Assembly (NCBI RefSeq): GCF_044761985.1
Contig: NZ_JBIWDK010000004.1
Location: 124,001-188,000, forward strand
Source: Peribacillus sp044761985
GTDB taxonomy: Bacteria; Bacillota; Bacilli; Bacillales; DSM-1321
DNA length: 64,000 nucleotides
Direction of reading: 5' to 3'
The position numbers were made by a program, and so were the translations under genes. Of this stretch, positions 8,504 through 17,103 are shown in pieces; the first letter of the stretch is position 1, and each line of letters begins with the position of its first letter. Under the pieces are notes generated by a model. The model was not told the DNA's origin and did no database searches. It saw only the letters and a list, made by a program, of their open reading frames with translations.

Positions 8504-8570
8504 ACTACTCTTTAAGAAGTAACCTCATTTACTTATGGTAAGGTTCCCCTTACCTAATTCCTAACTTCCA

Positions 8571-10511
8571 TCACTCATACGACCCCTGTTCCTCAGCCAC
8601 ACTCGTCTTCGCTTTGAAAAATTCATTAGGTTGGTACTGTACCTGGATTTCTCTAAGCCGCTTCAGTAAATAGTTTTCCAATTCCTTATCTGTACAGTAG
8701 ACAAAACACCCTTTTTGCCCTCTGGTTAAAAGCGTCCTATATGTGTTCCGGATAATCTCATCAGCCAGTTGCATCGCTTTCTCCGGCTCTTCTTTCGATA
8801 GCTTTTTGATGCCTTTTAAAGAACTGTCGGTTTTGGCTCTCTTTGTAAAATCCGTTTGAATTCTTTCTTCACTGACGTACATGTCATCTCCAATGATTAC
8901 GCCTACATAATCGAATTCCAGCCCTTGAGATGTATGGATACAGCCCACTTCTTGAACGGAGTTTTCATCTATTGCCCAGCTGTCTGAATTACCGAGGTTC
9001 CAGCTCATGCTGAATTGATCTGACAGTTCAATATCATGGATCTGTGAGTTGTTCTTGCCTTCCTTCTTCCAATCCCAGCAATAACCGGCTAACAAACGGG
9101 CTTTGTTATTCACCTTATTCAGCCTGAAAATTTCATCCCTCATCTCGACTGGATCACTGTATACACGAAAATCATAGTTGCTACCGATATAGCTTTCATT
9201 TGCTGTTTTTCGTATTTGCAGAACATCATCAATCCATGCAAGATATCCATCCGAGCCATTGCACCGGAACTGTGAATCCAATAAGGCAGTCGAGACACTG
9301 GCATTATATTGTGCTGCAAATTGTTGAATTGCCTCAATGCTCCCAGCATCCTTTAACGTCACACGCTGGCGCTCATCAATAAAAAAGATGGAGAATTTAG
9401 AAGCAGAAATGATTTCCTTCATCTGGTTCTCACCAAGATGATTAAACATCCCGGACTTTTCATTTAAGCGATGCGCCTCGTCCACAATCAAGACATCGAA
9501 TGTGTTTTCCGGAACATCAATATAACTCCCAGACCCTTTAAAGAGGTTATCAATATGTCCCTTACGAAAATCCTTCTTTAACTTTTTAGCATAGATGGCC
9601 CGCGGTGCGGCATTCTTGGTCACATATTGGCAAACCATGTTTTGGGCCGTCAACTCCACTAACAGGTTGATGGCCAACACGGATTTTCCGGTGCCCGGTC
9701 CGCCTTTGACGATCAACACTTGCTTTTTATTCGATCTCTGCGCTTCTTTGGCCAGCATCTTTGCTGCTTCGTAGACAACCTTCTGGTCATCAATCATGAC
9801 GAATTCTTGATTTCCCTTCAACATATTAAGGAGGGAATCCTGCAAAGATTTAGAGGGACGGATCCTGCCATTCTCGATTTTGTATAGGTTTTCCTTATTA
9901 TCCCCGAATTTAATATGAGTCTTGATGAATTCTCGAAGCTTAGCCGCATCACCTTTTCGAAAAATGGGAGCCTTCTCCACATAATATTGATAGCCTTCAT
10001 CAATAATAGGATCGTCATCCACTTTAATATAGTTATGCAAATAAGCACATGGATACAACTCCATCTGATTATCTTGGACATTTTCATTGTAGTCCTCAAT
10101 TAGCGCCGCGTACGACCATGCCTGATAAGATGGGTGAGTGGTTTCCCTCACTCCACCACCAAGGAATGTCTTAACAATCGCTTCTTTTCCATCCACTTTC
10201 TCAACATCCTGCCATTGCTTAAGCTCAACAATTACAATAGATTGATTCGTATCATTACTGCCAGATATCAAGAAGTCGACTCGCTTTGATGTATAAGGAA
10301 TCTTGAACTCTATAGCGACACCAGCGTCATCAGGTATTTCCTTATCTAACAGGACAAGATGCATGTATTTCATCGAATTATCCCAAGATCTTAATTCACT
10401 TTTATTAATGCGGCCAACTTTCTCCGCGTAATTATTTACGATATTATCTATTAATTTATCTTCAAAAACATCTTGAAGGAATTCACTTTTAATCGCCTCA
10501 TATATAATCAT
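8571..10511 (-). CDS. PD-(D/E)XK nuclease-DUF2075 helicase fusion protein
   Basis: The 646-residue protein has an N-terminal nuclease-like domain (Glu68, Asp79 in KRVDFLIS, and Glu96-x-Lys98 in VIVELKQW) and a C-terminal DUF2075 superfamily 1 helicase domain. Helicase motifs include Walker A GGPGTGKS (270-277), Walker B LIVDEAH (341-347), FIDERQRV (377-384), HTSQGLEFDYVGVI and NTYRTLLTRGQKG. The start at 10511 is preferred over one 11 codons upstream because AAGGTG is correctly placed. Proteins of this architecture are found in mobile regions and some act in phage immunity (staphylococcal Nhi, as I recall, has a similar layout). It stands alone, convergent with the SEC-C gene. Function by context is inference. 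Confidence 0.88.
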   Translation of the reverse strand: MIIYEAIKSEFLQDVFEDKLIDNIVNNYAEKVGRINKSELRSWDNSMKYMHLVLLDKEIPDDAGVAIEFKIPYTSKRVDFLISGSNDTNQSIVIVELKQWQDVEKVDGKEAIVKTFLGGGVRETTHPSYQAWSYAALIEDYNENVQDNQMELYPCAYLHNYIKVDDDPIIDEGYQYYVEKAPIFRKGDAAKLREFIKTHIKFGDNKENLYKIENGRIRPSKSLQDSLLNMLKGNQEFVMIDDQKVVYEAAKMLAKEAQRSNKKQVLIVKGGPGTGKSVLAINLLVELTAQNMVCQYVTKNAAPRAIYAKKLKKDFRKGHIDNLFKGSGSYIDVPENTFDVLIVDEAHRLNEKSGMFNHLGENQMKEIISASKFSIFFIDERQRVTLKDAGSIEAIQQFAAQYNASVSTALLDSQFRCNGSDGYLAWIDDVLQIRKTANESYIGSNYDFRVYSDPVEMRDEIFRLNKVNNKARLLAGYCWDWKKEGKNNSQIHDIELSDQFSMSWNLGNSDSWAIDENSVQEVGCIHTSQGLEFDYVGVIIGDDMYVSEERIQTDFTKRAKTDSSLKGIKKLSKEEPEKAMQLADEIIRNTYRTLLTRGQKGCFVYCTDKELENYLLKRLREIQVQYQPNEFFKAKTSVAEEQGSYE

Positions 10512-10610
10512 CCCTGACACACCTTTTCCCTTGTAGTTCCACAATCTTTTAGCTACTTTATATCATTGTACACTAAGGTTCCAATGCAGAACTTATATGG
10601 AAATAAAAAA

Positions 10611-10643
10611 AAGGCAGAGCTCTTTAATTTTAGGGCCTGCCTT
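10611..10643 (-). terminator. Intrinsic terminator, minus strand
   Basis: Arms AAGGCAG (10611-10617) and CTGCCTT (10637-10643) extend inward by a further four pairs past one bulge. Eight T residues follow on the minus strand. It probably backs up the terminator at 10761 and insulates the helicase gene. Confidence 0.7.
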
Positions 10644-10760
10644 CATTATACGTTTTGATTTGGCTATATTATGTCGTCTGTGCAGAAGACCTTTTATAAT
10701 GCTCCATGTAAAATACAGTATTGTGTTCTAACACATTTAACCCAAAAAATGTTATACACA

Positions 10761-10804
10761 AAAAGGCTCAAGCAACAAGAATCTCTCCTCATCACTCAAG
10801 CCTT
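10761..10804 (-). terminator. Terminator of the DUF1456 gene
   Basis: A 10-bp stem with two G-T wobbles (AAGGCTTGAG against CTTGAGCCTT on the minus strand) is followed by five T residues, about 45 bases after the DUF1456 stop. Confidence 0.7.
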
Positions 10805-10849
10805 CATCCACATCTTATGCACAACTTGAAACAATCAGATGCGTTTTAC

Positions 10850-11383
10850 TTATCCCCGATACTTCAAAGTTAACCCTTTTAAGAAGTTACGAGCATAACG
10901 GTCTCCGCACTGTTTATAATTCCGGTGGCCTTCTTTTCGTAGAATGGCGCCTAATTCCCCTTTGGTTATGTTGACTCCTGCATCTCCCAGGATTTCAATC
11001 ATATCCTCGCTTGTTAGCGTGAGCGCGATTTTCAATTTCTTCAGCAGGACGTTGTTCACACTTTCCTTGCCAGTTGGTGCCGGGCTCTCTGGTTGTCCCG
11101 GTTTTGGCTCTTGTTTGCCTCTTTTGAAAATGATTAGGCCATTCAAGAAGGACTCCATCATCTTGTTATTGCATTTGATTGTATCTTCTTCTTCTTCATA
11201 TTCGTAAAAATCGACATCATCGTCTTCGTATTCGTCATAGTCGTCTTCTTTTGGCTTGGTCAGCATCTCCATCACTTCTTCTTGTGTCACGTTCACGCCA
11301 CCAAGTTTGAAAATCTCTACCATATCTTTATTTTTTATATCGAGAGCATATCGTACTCTGATTAAAATATCATGATTATGCAT
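10850..11383 (-). CDS. DUF1456 family protein (YehS-like)
   Basis: This 177-residue protein contains two copies of a roughly 65-residue DUF1456 repeat: ILIRVRYALDIKNKDMVEIFKLGG near the N-terminus and LLKKLKIALTLTSEDMIEILGDAG in the second half. They are joined by a highly acidic linker (about residues 45-67, DDYDEYEDDDVDF-type). DUF1456 proteins such as E. coli YehS have no established function. The ATG follows AGGAGG at 7-base spacing. It is a single gene with a terminator downstream. Confidence 0.88.
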   Translation of the reverse strand: MHNHDILIRVRYALDIKNKDMVEIFKLGGVNVTQEEVMEMLTKPKEDDYDEYEDDDVDFYEYEEEEDTIKCNNKMMESFLNGLIIFKRGKQEPKPGQPESPAPTGKESVNNVLLKKLKIALTLTSEDMIEILGDAGVNITKGELGAILRKEGHRNYKQCGDRYARNFLKGLTLKYRG

Positions 11384-11474
11384 CCATAAACCTCCTATAT
11401 TCGCACCTATTTCAGTAGCTTCCTCATTATCATTGCCCGAGTAAATTCTTCCAATACTAAAAACGAAGGCAACT

Positions 11475-11506
11475 GAAAATCCGAGAATCGTTTACAGATT
11501 CCCGGA
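11475..11506 (-). terminator. Terminator of the LLM-class oxidoreductase gene
   Basis: An 11-bp stem (ATCCGGGAATC and GATTCTCGGAT read on the minus strand) is followed by TTTT. Confidence 0.65.
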
Positions 11507-11586
11507 TGCTGTAAGTGTACTGTATGTTTTATTATACCTAAAAAAGATGGATCCGACATTAAGTTTGGGTGAATCGCTTTAAAGGC

Positions 11587-12648
11587 TTACGATTCCTCGC
11601 CACCCTCTGCTTCCCATCTCGCAATTTCCTCCCGTACTATCGGAGCCACCTCTTTACCCAGTAGTTCGATGGCTTTCATCACATCATCATGCGGCATCGA
11701 TCCGACGGGAACGTGCAGCATGAAGCGCGTGATTCCCACGGTTTTACGAAGGTGAATGATTTTTTTCGCCACGGTTTCCGCATCACCTACATACAGGGCA
11801 CCTTCTAAACTGCGTGCCGAATCGAAGGTTTCACGGGTGTATTCTCCCCACCCACGTTCTCTTCCTAACACGTTCATCGCTTTCTGAGTGGAAGGGAAAA
11901 ATTTCTCTGCCGCAAGATTGGTGCTCTCGGCAATGAATCCGTGTGAATGGGAAGCAATCGGCAACTTGCTTGGGTCATGCCCCGCCTCTTTGGCCGCCCT
12001 TTTATACAGTTGGACGAGCCCAGCAAACTGTCTCGGGCTTCCGCCGATAATCGCAAGAACAAGTGGCAGGCCAAGCATGCCAGCGCGAACAACGGATTGA
12101 GGAGTTCCGCCGCTCGCAATCCAAACAGGCAAAGGATCCTGAACAGGAATCGGGTAAACCCCACGATTTTGAATGGAAGGACGATGCTTCCCACTCCATG
12201 TCACCTTTTCGGAATGCTGGATTTTCAACAGCAGATCCAACTTCTCATCGAACAATTCATTGTAATCGTCCAAATCATACCCGAATAACGGGAAGGACTC
12301 GATGAAAGAGCCCCGGCCCGCCATGATTTCCGCACGTCCATTCGAAATCGCGTCAAGTGTCGAAAATTGCTGGAACACTCGTACGGGATCGTCTGAAGAC
12401 AGCACCGTCACAGCACTGGTAAGACGGATCCGTTTTGTCCGTGAAGCAGCGGCGGCCAATACGACGGCTGGTGAGGAAGCCGCATAATCCCTCCGATGAT
12501 GCTCGCCCACTCCATAGACATCCAGCCCCACCTCATCCGCCAATACAATCTCCTCCACTACCTCACGTATACGTTCAGCATGGCTAAGTACCTTACCCGT
12601 TTCTACATCCGGCGTCGTTTCAACAAATGTAGTCAACCCAATTTCCAT
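11587..12648 (-). CDS. LLM-class flavin-dependent oxidoreductase
   Basis: The 353-residue protein is a luciferase-like monooxygenase TIM barrel. Indicators are the MEIGLTTFVETTPD start, GLDVYGVGEHHRRDYAASSPAVVLAAAASRT in the N-terminal third, and IRLTSAVTVLSSDDPVRVFQQFSTLD followed by NGRAEIMAGRGSF, the flavin-contact region. Such enzymes oxidise diverse organic substrates with reduced FMN or F420; Bacillus members use FMN. Length is typical. It is a monocistronic gene with a terminator; no substrate is indicated by context. Confidence 0.9.
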   Translation of the reverse strand: MEIGLTTFVETTPDVETGKVLSHAERIREVVEEIVLADEVGLDVYGVGEHHRRDYAASSPAVVLAAAASRTKRIRLTSAVTVLSSDDPVRVFQQFSTLDAISNGRAEIMAGRGSFIESFPLFGYDLDDYNELFDEKLDLLLKIQHSEKVTWSGKHRPSIQNRGVYPIPVQDPLPVWIASGGTPQSVVRAGMLGLPLVLAIIGGSPRQFAGLVQLYKRAAKEAGHDPSKLPIASHSHGFIAESTNLAAEKFFPSTQKAMNVLGRERGWGEYTRETFDSARSLEGALYVGDAETVAKKIIHLRKTVGITRFMLHVPVGSMPHDDVMKAIELLGKEVAPIVREEIARWEAEGGEES

Positions 12649-12773
12649 TGCCCTTCCCCCTCTATGTATGGTTTACATACCATATTTCCGTTCTATCATT
12701 AAAAAAGATCCTATCATTCATCATACAATATCATGTGAATACTTCTCAAATTTCCAATTCACTTATCCACAGT

Positions 12774-12809
12774 AAAAAGGCAGCGCCCCTATTAAAGGGC
12801 TGACTGCCT
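12774..12809 (-). terminator. Terminator of the XRE-desulfoferrodoxin gene
   Basis: Arms AGGCAG and CTGCCT, extended internally by complementary GC blocks, are followed on the minus strand by TTTTT. Confidence 0.75.
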
Positions 12810-12848
12810 GTTGGTAGAACTTTTTTTATAGATTGATTTTTTTTCTCC

Positions 12849-13433
12849 TTAAATCAACTGATAAAACAACCCATGCTGCGTGCAGTACCAAAGCAACATG
12901 CCGTGTTTCCGTTTCGGAATGCGGGTTTGCAGCCCCCATTCCGGATATTGTTTGATAAGTTGGACCTGGTCTCCTGTAGCAAAGGCAATAAATGAAATAT
13001 AATGCTCTTTGGTCATAGGATGGTTGCTTGAAATGAACCAATCCTCTTCAACCTGTGTAACTTCCAGCTTTTCCTCGTCCGTCGCTTTCTTTGGTACAAG
13101 TGCCTCCAACTTTCTTCCACAACAAGAAACAGATGCATTACCGGTGCTTAAGGTAATATTCCCACAAGATGGACACACAAAATAGTTTGACCTTTTCATA
13201 TTTCCTCCTACAAAATCATTGGAAGCGAGTTCGCCCTCCAGAATATGTTCAATATTCACACCAAGGAGGGAGGACAATTCCGGTAACAGGGAAATATCCG
13301 GACACCCTTGGCCACGCTCCCATTTTGAAATGGTCCGATCAGAAAGATTCATCCTGTCAGCCAATTCCTTTTGCGTGAACCCTTTTTCCCTCCGCAATCG
13401 TAAAATCAAATGGCCCACTTTGCTAGTATCCAT
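12849..13433 (-). CDS. XRE-family regulator fused to a desulfoferrodoxin-like module
   Basis: Residues 6-62 are an XRE helix-turn-helix (LRREKGFTQKELADRMNLSDRTISKWERG). Residues 84-110 match the desulforedoxin iron site: C87-x2-C90 followed by vicinal C104-C105 in CCGRKLEAL. Residues 130-194 resemble the superoxide-reductase domain: H138-P-M, H144 six residues later, and C184-x2-H187 in YCTQHGLF, matching four of the five Fe ligands of desulfoferrodoxin. The histidine expected about 15-20 residues after the CC pair is absent. A redox- or superoxide-sensing repressor is a reasonable inference; catalysis is doubtful. Alternatively the Cys cluster binds zinc. It is monocistronic with a downstream terminator. 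Confidence 0.8.
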   Translation of the reverse strand: MDTSKVGHLILRLRREKGFTQKELADRMNLSDRTISKWERGQGCPDISLLPELSSLLGVNIEHILEGELASNDFVGGNMKRSNYFVCPSCGNITLSTGNASVSCCGRKLEALVPKKATDEEKLEVTQVEEDWFISSNHPMTKEHYISFIAFATGDQVQLIKQYPEWGLQTRIPKRKHGMLLWYCTQHGLFYQLI

Positions 13434-13541
13434 TGATTCACCCCCTACTCATTACATCATAAGAGGTATGACCCATTCCGGCAACAAACGCTCCGTTGAG
13501 TTTTCCAGTTTGAGAGGTGAATGCCATATAAGTGAGCATAC

Positions 13542-13574
13542 AAAAAGCCTGTTCCAATCGAAACAGGCTTTTTG
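13542..13574 (-). terminator. Terminator of the SDR gene
   Basis: A symmetrical hairpin with AAAAAGCCTGTT and AACAGGCTTTTT arms lies 12 bases after the SDR stop and can act in both directions. Confidence 0.85.
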
Positions 13575-13585
13575 CTGATCTATGA

Positions 13586-14344
13586 TTATTTGGTATTAGT
13601 AAATCCACCATCAATGCGAATAACTTCTCCATTGATATATTCTGCTTTAGACGTTAATAGGAAGGTTACAAGTTCCGCAACCTCTTCCGGAGTTCCCAAT
13701 CGTTTTTGAGGAATCCCGCTCGTTGCGTTCTCTTTCATGGCCGGGTTTGCTTCATAGAAAGCCTTGACCATCGGTGTCTCAGTAGGTCCTGGGGCAATCG
13801 CATTCACGCGCAAGCCTTCTTTCGCGTATTCAGCCACCATGGACTTAGTTAACCCTGCAATCCCGTGTTTCGTAGCGGAATAAGTGACCACTGAATCTTG
13901 TCCGATCACACCGGCACTTGAAGCCGTATTGACAATCGATCCACCGCCATTTTTCACCATGACCTCGGCTACATAACGAACGCCGTACAAAGCACCCATT
14001 AAATTGATTTGAACGATTTTTTCGATTTCTTCTACCGCCGTATCCAAGAAGTACTTACCGCTACCAGAGATCCCTGCATTGTTAAAGAAATAATCGATCT
14101 TCCCGAATTTCTCCACTGTTTGATCCACATAGTTCTTCACTTCTTCTGCTTTGGAAACATCCGTTTTGATGAAAAAAGAATCGACTCCTAATTTTTTCAC
14201 CATTTCAACCGTTTCCTTCCCACCCTTTTCATTAACGTCCACTACAACGATATTGACTCCTTCTTCAGCCATTCGAACCGCTGTAGCTTGTCCTAATCCG
14301 CTTCCTGCTCCTGTGATTATCGCTACTTTATTCTTAGTTGTCAT
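13586..14344 (-). CDS. SDR family oxidoreductase
   Basis: This 252-residue protein is a classical short-chain dehydrogenase. The cofactor loop TGAGSGLG is at residues 12-19, an acidic VVVDVNE end of strand 2 suggests NAD preference, then NNAG, the active-site serine in NTASSAGV, the YSATK pair (Tyr and Lys), and NAIAPGPTETPM. The C-terminus ends IRIDGGFTNTK, typical of 3-oxoacyl reductase-like or glucose-dehydrogenase-like SDRs. The substrate cannot be assigned. The ATG is preceded by a GGAGG-type ribosome site. It forms a monocistronic unit. Confidence 0.9.
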   Translation of the reverse strand: MTTKNKVAIITGAGSGLGQATAVRMAEEGVNIVVVDVNEKGGKETVEMVKKLGVDSFFIKTDVSKAEEVKNYVDQTVEKFGKIDYFFNNAGISGSGKYFLDTAVEEIEKIVQINLMGALYGVRYVAEVMVKNGGGSIVNTASSAGVIGQDSVVTYSATKHGIAGLTKSMVAEYAKEGLRVNAIAPGPTETPMVKAFYEANPAMKENATSGIPQKRLGTPEEVAELVTFLLTSKAEYINGEVIRIDGGFTNTK

Positions 14345-14518
14345 GAAAAAACCTCCGTTGTAATGAATAAGAACCGGGCAACCGGCACTATTCTCGTATA
14401 TTTCCTCTTAGGATAAAATACCCTAACTCTCTTATACTTTACCCCGTGGGTATGGTTTAAAACTGTAAATTTTCGGAGGTAGAAACTGCTGAGGTCTTGT
14501 CAAAAAAATATTTTAACT

Positions 14519-14548
14519 GAAAAAACCTGACAGTATACTTGTCAGGTT
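14519..14548 (-). terminator. Terminator of the MarR-paiA operon
   Basis: Perfect arms AACCTGACA and TGTCAGGTT with a short loop are followed by TTTTTT on the minus strand, about 50 bases after the paiA stop. Confidence 0.85.
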
Positions 14549-14600
14549 GAGTGAAAATGACTACTTAGATTTCCTTAACTAATTATATTAAATCATCAAT

Positions 14601-15119
14601 TCACCTAAGTATTTTAGTCATAACAAGATCGGTTTGTTTTTCATCTCCCATGTGAAAGGAATGCTTTCCAGTCTGAGTAAAGCCCATTTTTCCATAAAAT
14701 TTGATGGCCCCCTCATTTTTTTCCCAAACGCCTAACCAGATTTTCTTCTTACTCTGGTCTTTCGCCATTTCTATTCCTTTATTTATAAGATGATGACCCA
14801 ATCGCTGCCCTTGAAATTCCTTTCTTATATAAATCCTCTCAATTTCAAGTGACTCATCACCCTCCTTTTCTGTCTGGGCTTCATCGACATTCACCTTTAA
14901 ATACCCGGCGATTTCTGTCTGACAATAGATAAAAAAGAATTCCGAAGAGGGATTGAATAATTCCGTTTCTAGTTGGTTTAAATTAAAGGCCCCTTCCAAA
15001 TAAACCTTCATATTTTCGGGGGAATTCAGATCCTTAAAGGTCTCATTAAATGTTTCGCGGCCAATCTCTTGGAGTAGTGGCAAATCTTCAAGGGTACACT
15101 TTCGTATATGTATCGTCAT
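14601..15119 (-). CDS. paiA: PaiA-type spermidine/spermine N-acetyltransferase (GNAT)
   Basis: The 172-residue protein has the same length as B. subtilis PaiA and shares near-identical blocks with it as I recall them: ETFNETFKDLNSPENMK, SSEFFFIYCQTEIAGYLKVN, ESLEIERIYI and IWLGVWEKNEGAIKFYGKMGF. The GNAT acetyl-CoA loop is QGQRLGHHL. PaiA acetylates polyamines and helps control their level. In B. subtilis it is paired with PaiB; here it follows a MarR-type regulator by 24 bases, so the two probably form one operon regulated by the MarR protein. PaiB is not in the window. Confidence 0.9.
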   Translation of the reverse strand: MTIHIRKCTLEDLPLLQEIGRETFNETFKDLNSPENMKVYLEGAFNLNQLETELFNPSSEFFFIYCQTEIAGYLKVNVDEAQTEKEGDESLEIERIYIRKEFQGQRLGHHLINKGIEMAKDQSKKKIWLGVWEKNEGAIKFYGKMGFTQTGKHSFHMGDEKQTDLVMTKILR

Positions 15120-15143
15120 TGTAATATTCCGCTCCTCTACTTA

Positions 15144-15596
15144 TCAATAATTTCTCTTGTTTCCCTTTTTCACAAAATCCCAGTCTACCTCTATATTTTT
15201 TCTCACTTTTTGAAGAAGAGAAAAAAGGGTTTCCACTTCTTCTTCGGACAATCCAGCTAATGCGACCATATTCGAATATTCATGTTCTCTTCTGATGAAA
15301 GGATAAACACTTTCCCCTTTTACAGTTGGAAAAAGCTTTTTGATTTTTTGGTTATGTGTATCCTCTCTCTTTTCAATAAAACCTTGTATCTCCAATTTCT
15401 TTATTGCACGAGCTGCCGTGGTTCGGTCTACTTTTATCATTTCTGCTAACCGTTCTTGAATGATTCCTGGATTCTCGCATATGCGCACAAGGTACAAATA
15501 CTGCCCTTTTGTAAGGTCATATTCTTTAAACTCTATATTGCTTATAGAATCCAAGGCCCTTGCTACCATTCCAATCTCACGAAGAACTTCCTTCAT
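15144..15596 (-). CDS. MarR family transcriptional regulator
   Basis: This 150-residue MarR winged-helix protein contains LTKGQYLYLVRICENPGIIQERLAEMIKVDRTTAARAIKKLEIQGFIEKRED, the recognition helix and wing. It is the first gene of an operon with paiA. The promoter immediately upstream overlaps two 6-bp-spaced inverted repeats, indicating autoregulation (inference). The divergent GNAT gene may also be under its control, as the second repeat lies between them. No obvious redox cysteine is present. The ligand is unknown. Confidence 0.9.
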   Translation of the reverse strand: MKEVLREIGMVARALDSISNIEFKEYDLTKGQYLYLVRICENPGIIQERLAEMIKVDRTTAARAIKKLEIQGFIEKREDTHNQKIKKLFPTVKGESVYPFIRREHEYSNMVALAGLSEEEVETLFSLLQKVRKNIEVDWDFVKKGNKRNY

Positions 15597-15620
15597 ATGT
15601 TCAACACCACCAATAACTCG

Positions 15621-15669
15621 TATTTGCTAATACAAATATTAATAGGATTTTGTTGTATTTGCAACAAAA
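15621..15669 (-). promoter_or_regulatory. MarR promoter with two inverted-repeat operators
   Basis: On the minus strand TTGCAA (15659-15664) and TAATAT (15636-15641) are 17 bp apart. Two dyads cover this promoter: TATTTG-N6-CAAATA (15621-15638) and TTTTGTTG-N6-CAACAAAA (15648-15669), with centres 29 bp apart. This is the layout expected for a MarR autorepressor. Confidence 0.65.
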
Positions 15670-15716
15670 AATATGTACGATATATGTTGAAACAGTGGAG
15701 AAAGGGACGAAGAAAA

Positions 15717-16157
15717 GTGAAAGTAAAAAAGATAATCGAAGAGAATGACCTAAAACAGGCATTCCATATTAGAAGCAAAGTATTTGTAGAAGAACAAGGC
15801 GTCCCATTAGAAGATGAATTCGACGAATTCGATTCACTTGATGGACAATGTGAACACATTTTGGCTTATCATAATGAACTACCAGTAGGTACAGGCAGAA
15901 TAAGAACCGTTGATGGCTTTGGTAAATTAGAAAGAATTTGCATCTTAAAATCTTACCGTAAATTGGGGTATGGAAAACTAATCATAAAAGCATTAGAAGA
16001 AATAGCAGAAAAAAATGAAGTGTCCAAAGTTAAATTGCATGGACAAAAACAGGCAGAAGGCTTTTATGAAAACCTCGGATATCAGACTTCTTCCGATCTA
16101 TTTATGGAAGACGGTATCCCACATATATTAATGGTGAAGGAATTATCCAGTAAATAG
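15717..16157 (+). CDS. GNAT family N-acetyltransferase (YjcF-like)
   Basis: The protein of about 146 residues matches the small YjcF-like acetyltransferase group: IRSKVFVEEQGVPLEDEFDEFD near the N-terminus, GTGRIR, the catalytic core LERICILKSYRKLGYGKLIIKALEE (acetyl-CoA loop), and LHGQKQAEGFYENLGYQ. The GTG at 15717 is chosen because a purine-rich GGAGAAAGGGA lies before it; an ATG at 15684 lacks a ribosome site. It is divergent from the MarR-paiA operon and shares its regulatory gap. The substrate is unknown. Confidence 0.85.
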   Translation: MKVKKIIEENDLKQAFHIRSKVFVEEQGVPLEDEFDEFDSLDGQCEHILAYHNELPVGTGRIRTVDGFGKLERICILKSYRKLGYGKLIIKALEEIAEKNEVSKVKLHGQKQAEGFYENLGYQTSSDLFMEDGIPHILMVKELSSK

Positions 16158-16231
16158 AGACGACCAATACACTGATGGTTTGGGCTAATATGCTTACCGA
16201 TCGTCATTTGATTTTTTTCATCTTTACATAC

Positions 16232-16265
16232 AAAAAAACCGACAAGAAAAAGACTTGTCAGGTTG
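16232..16265 (-). terminator. Terminator for the lipoprotein gene
   Basis: On the minus strand AACCTGACAAG pairs with CTTGTCGGTT and is followed by a run of T residues. It is about 170 bases after the lipoprotein stop and the best candidate for its transcript end. Confidence 0.6.
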
Positions 16266-16437
16266 ATAGATGTCATATAGATTTTACTTTTATTAAGGTA
16301 ATTATTGTTCATTTTCACAAGAAAATAAGGGTAAGGGCAGTCATACTAACATTAAGCTGCCCCCCTTTTTCATCACATTGATTACTCGCTATATTTAGTT
16401 CTTGATCACAACATGCGGCATGAAAGTCTTCCCTCTA

Positions 16438-17103
16438 TTATTTCCTCTTTCTCTTGCCTTTCACAATCAAGATGACGGCCCCGATAATGAAGACAACCAT
16501 AATTCCCGCCGTAGTGGCGATCGTTTTAACCTTCGGAACAATCACTTCAAACTCGACAGGCGTTTCAGTAGCTGTCGAGATGTCCCAGGATAGGGTATTG
16601 CCATTCTCCTCATCGGCATTATTTGAGCCAAAGAGCTTATACGGAAGGGCTACTTCCAGTTTAAGATCCGATTGGTCCAACTTTTGAAGAATGATGGATT
16701 GTATGAAGGTGTTGCTGGTTACCTCCCCTATGTACCGGTTAAGCTGGCTTTGTAAATCAACGGATGCCTTCACATCATAGGCTGTATAAAAGAAAGAGTC
16801 CTTCTCATCCACGGAAATCTTACTCTCACCTGATCCGTCCTGAGTAGAGCTCAACGCTTCAAGAGAAGGGTAATGTTTATACACCTTGATGGCATTCTCG
16901 CCTTGTTCCAGCTTGTAATCCGTCCCTTTCAGTGCCTTTTCAATATAGGGACCGGCCAGCGCATACATATCACCGTCCATGGCTGCTTCAAGCGAGAGAT
17001 CCGCACTTTTATCTTTATTTATTTCAACCCGCGCTGTGGAATCCACACATCCTGCAAGGATCAATCCCAATAAAGGAATCGTGATCCATTTGATTAACTT
17101 CAT
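16438..17103 (-). CDS. LppM-like (DUF3153-type) lipoprotein with C-terminal membrane anchor
   Basis: The 221-residue protein has a lipoprotein signal peptide with lipobox LILAGC (Cys about 19), a region beginning TARVEINKDKSADLSLEAAM like the LppM/DUF3153 N-terminal domain, and one transmembrane helix near residues 195-215 followed by a basic KGKRKRK tail. It would be tethered to the membrane at both ends with a beta-rich extracellular domain. Function is unknown. The start has a well-placed GGGGGG-rich ribosome site. It is monocistronic. Confidence 0.8.
   Translation of the reverse strand: MKLIKWITIPLLGLILAGCVDSTARVEINKDKSADLSLEAAMDGDMYALAGPYIEKALKGTDYKLEQGENAIKVYKHYPSLEALSSTQDGSGESKISVDEKDSFFYTAYDVKASVDLQSQLNRYIGEVTSNTFIQSIILQKLDQSDLKLEVALPYKLFGSNNADEENGNTLSWDISTATETPVEFEVIVPKVKTIATTAGIMVVFIIGAVILIVKGKRKRK

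Noticed and set aside
11874..12305. Several overlapping frames inside the LLM oxidoreductase gene
   Set aside because: They are reverse or shifted shadows of a well-conserved gene.
13438..13632. 64-codon minus-strand frame
   Set aside because: It overlaps the SDR terminator and the SDR gene's 3' end and has no ribosome site.
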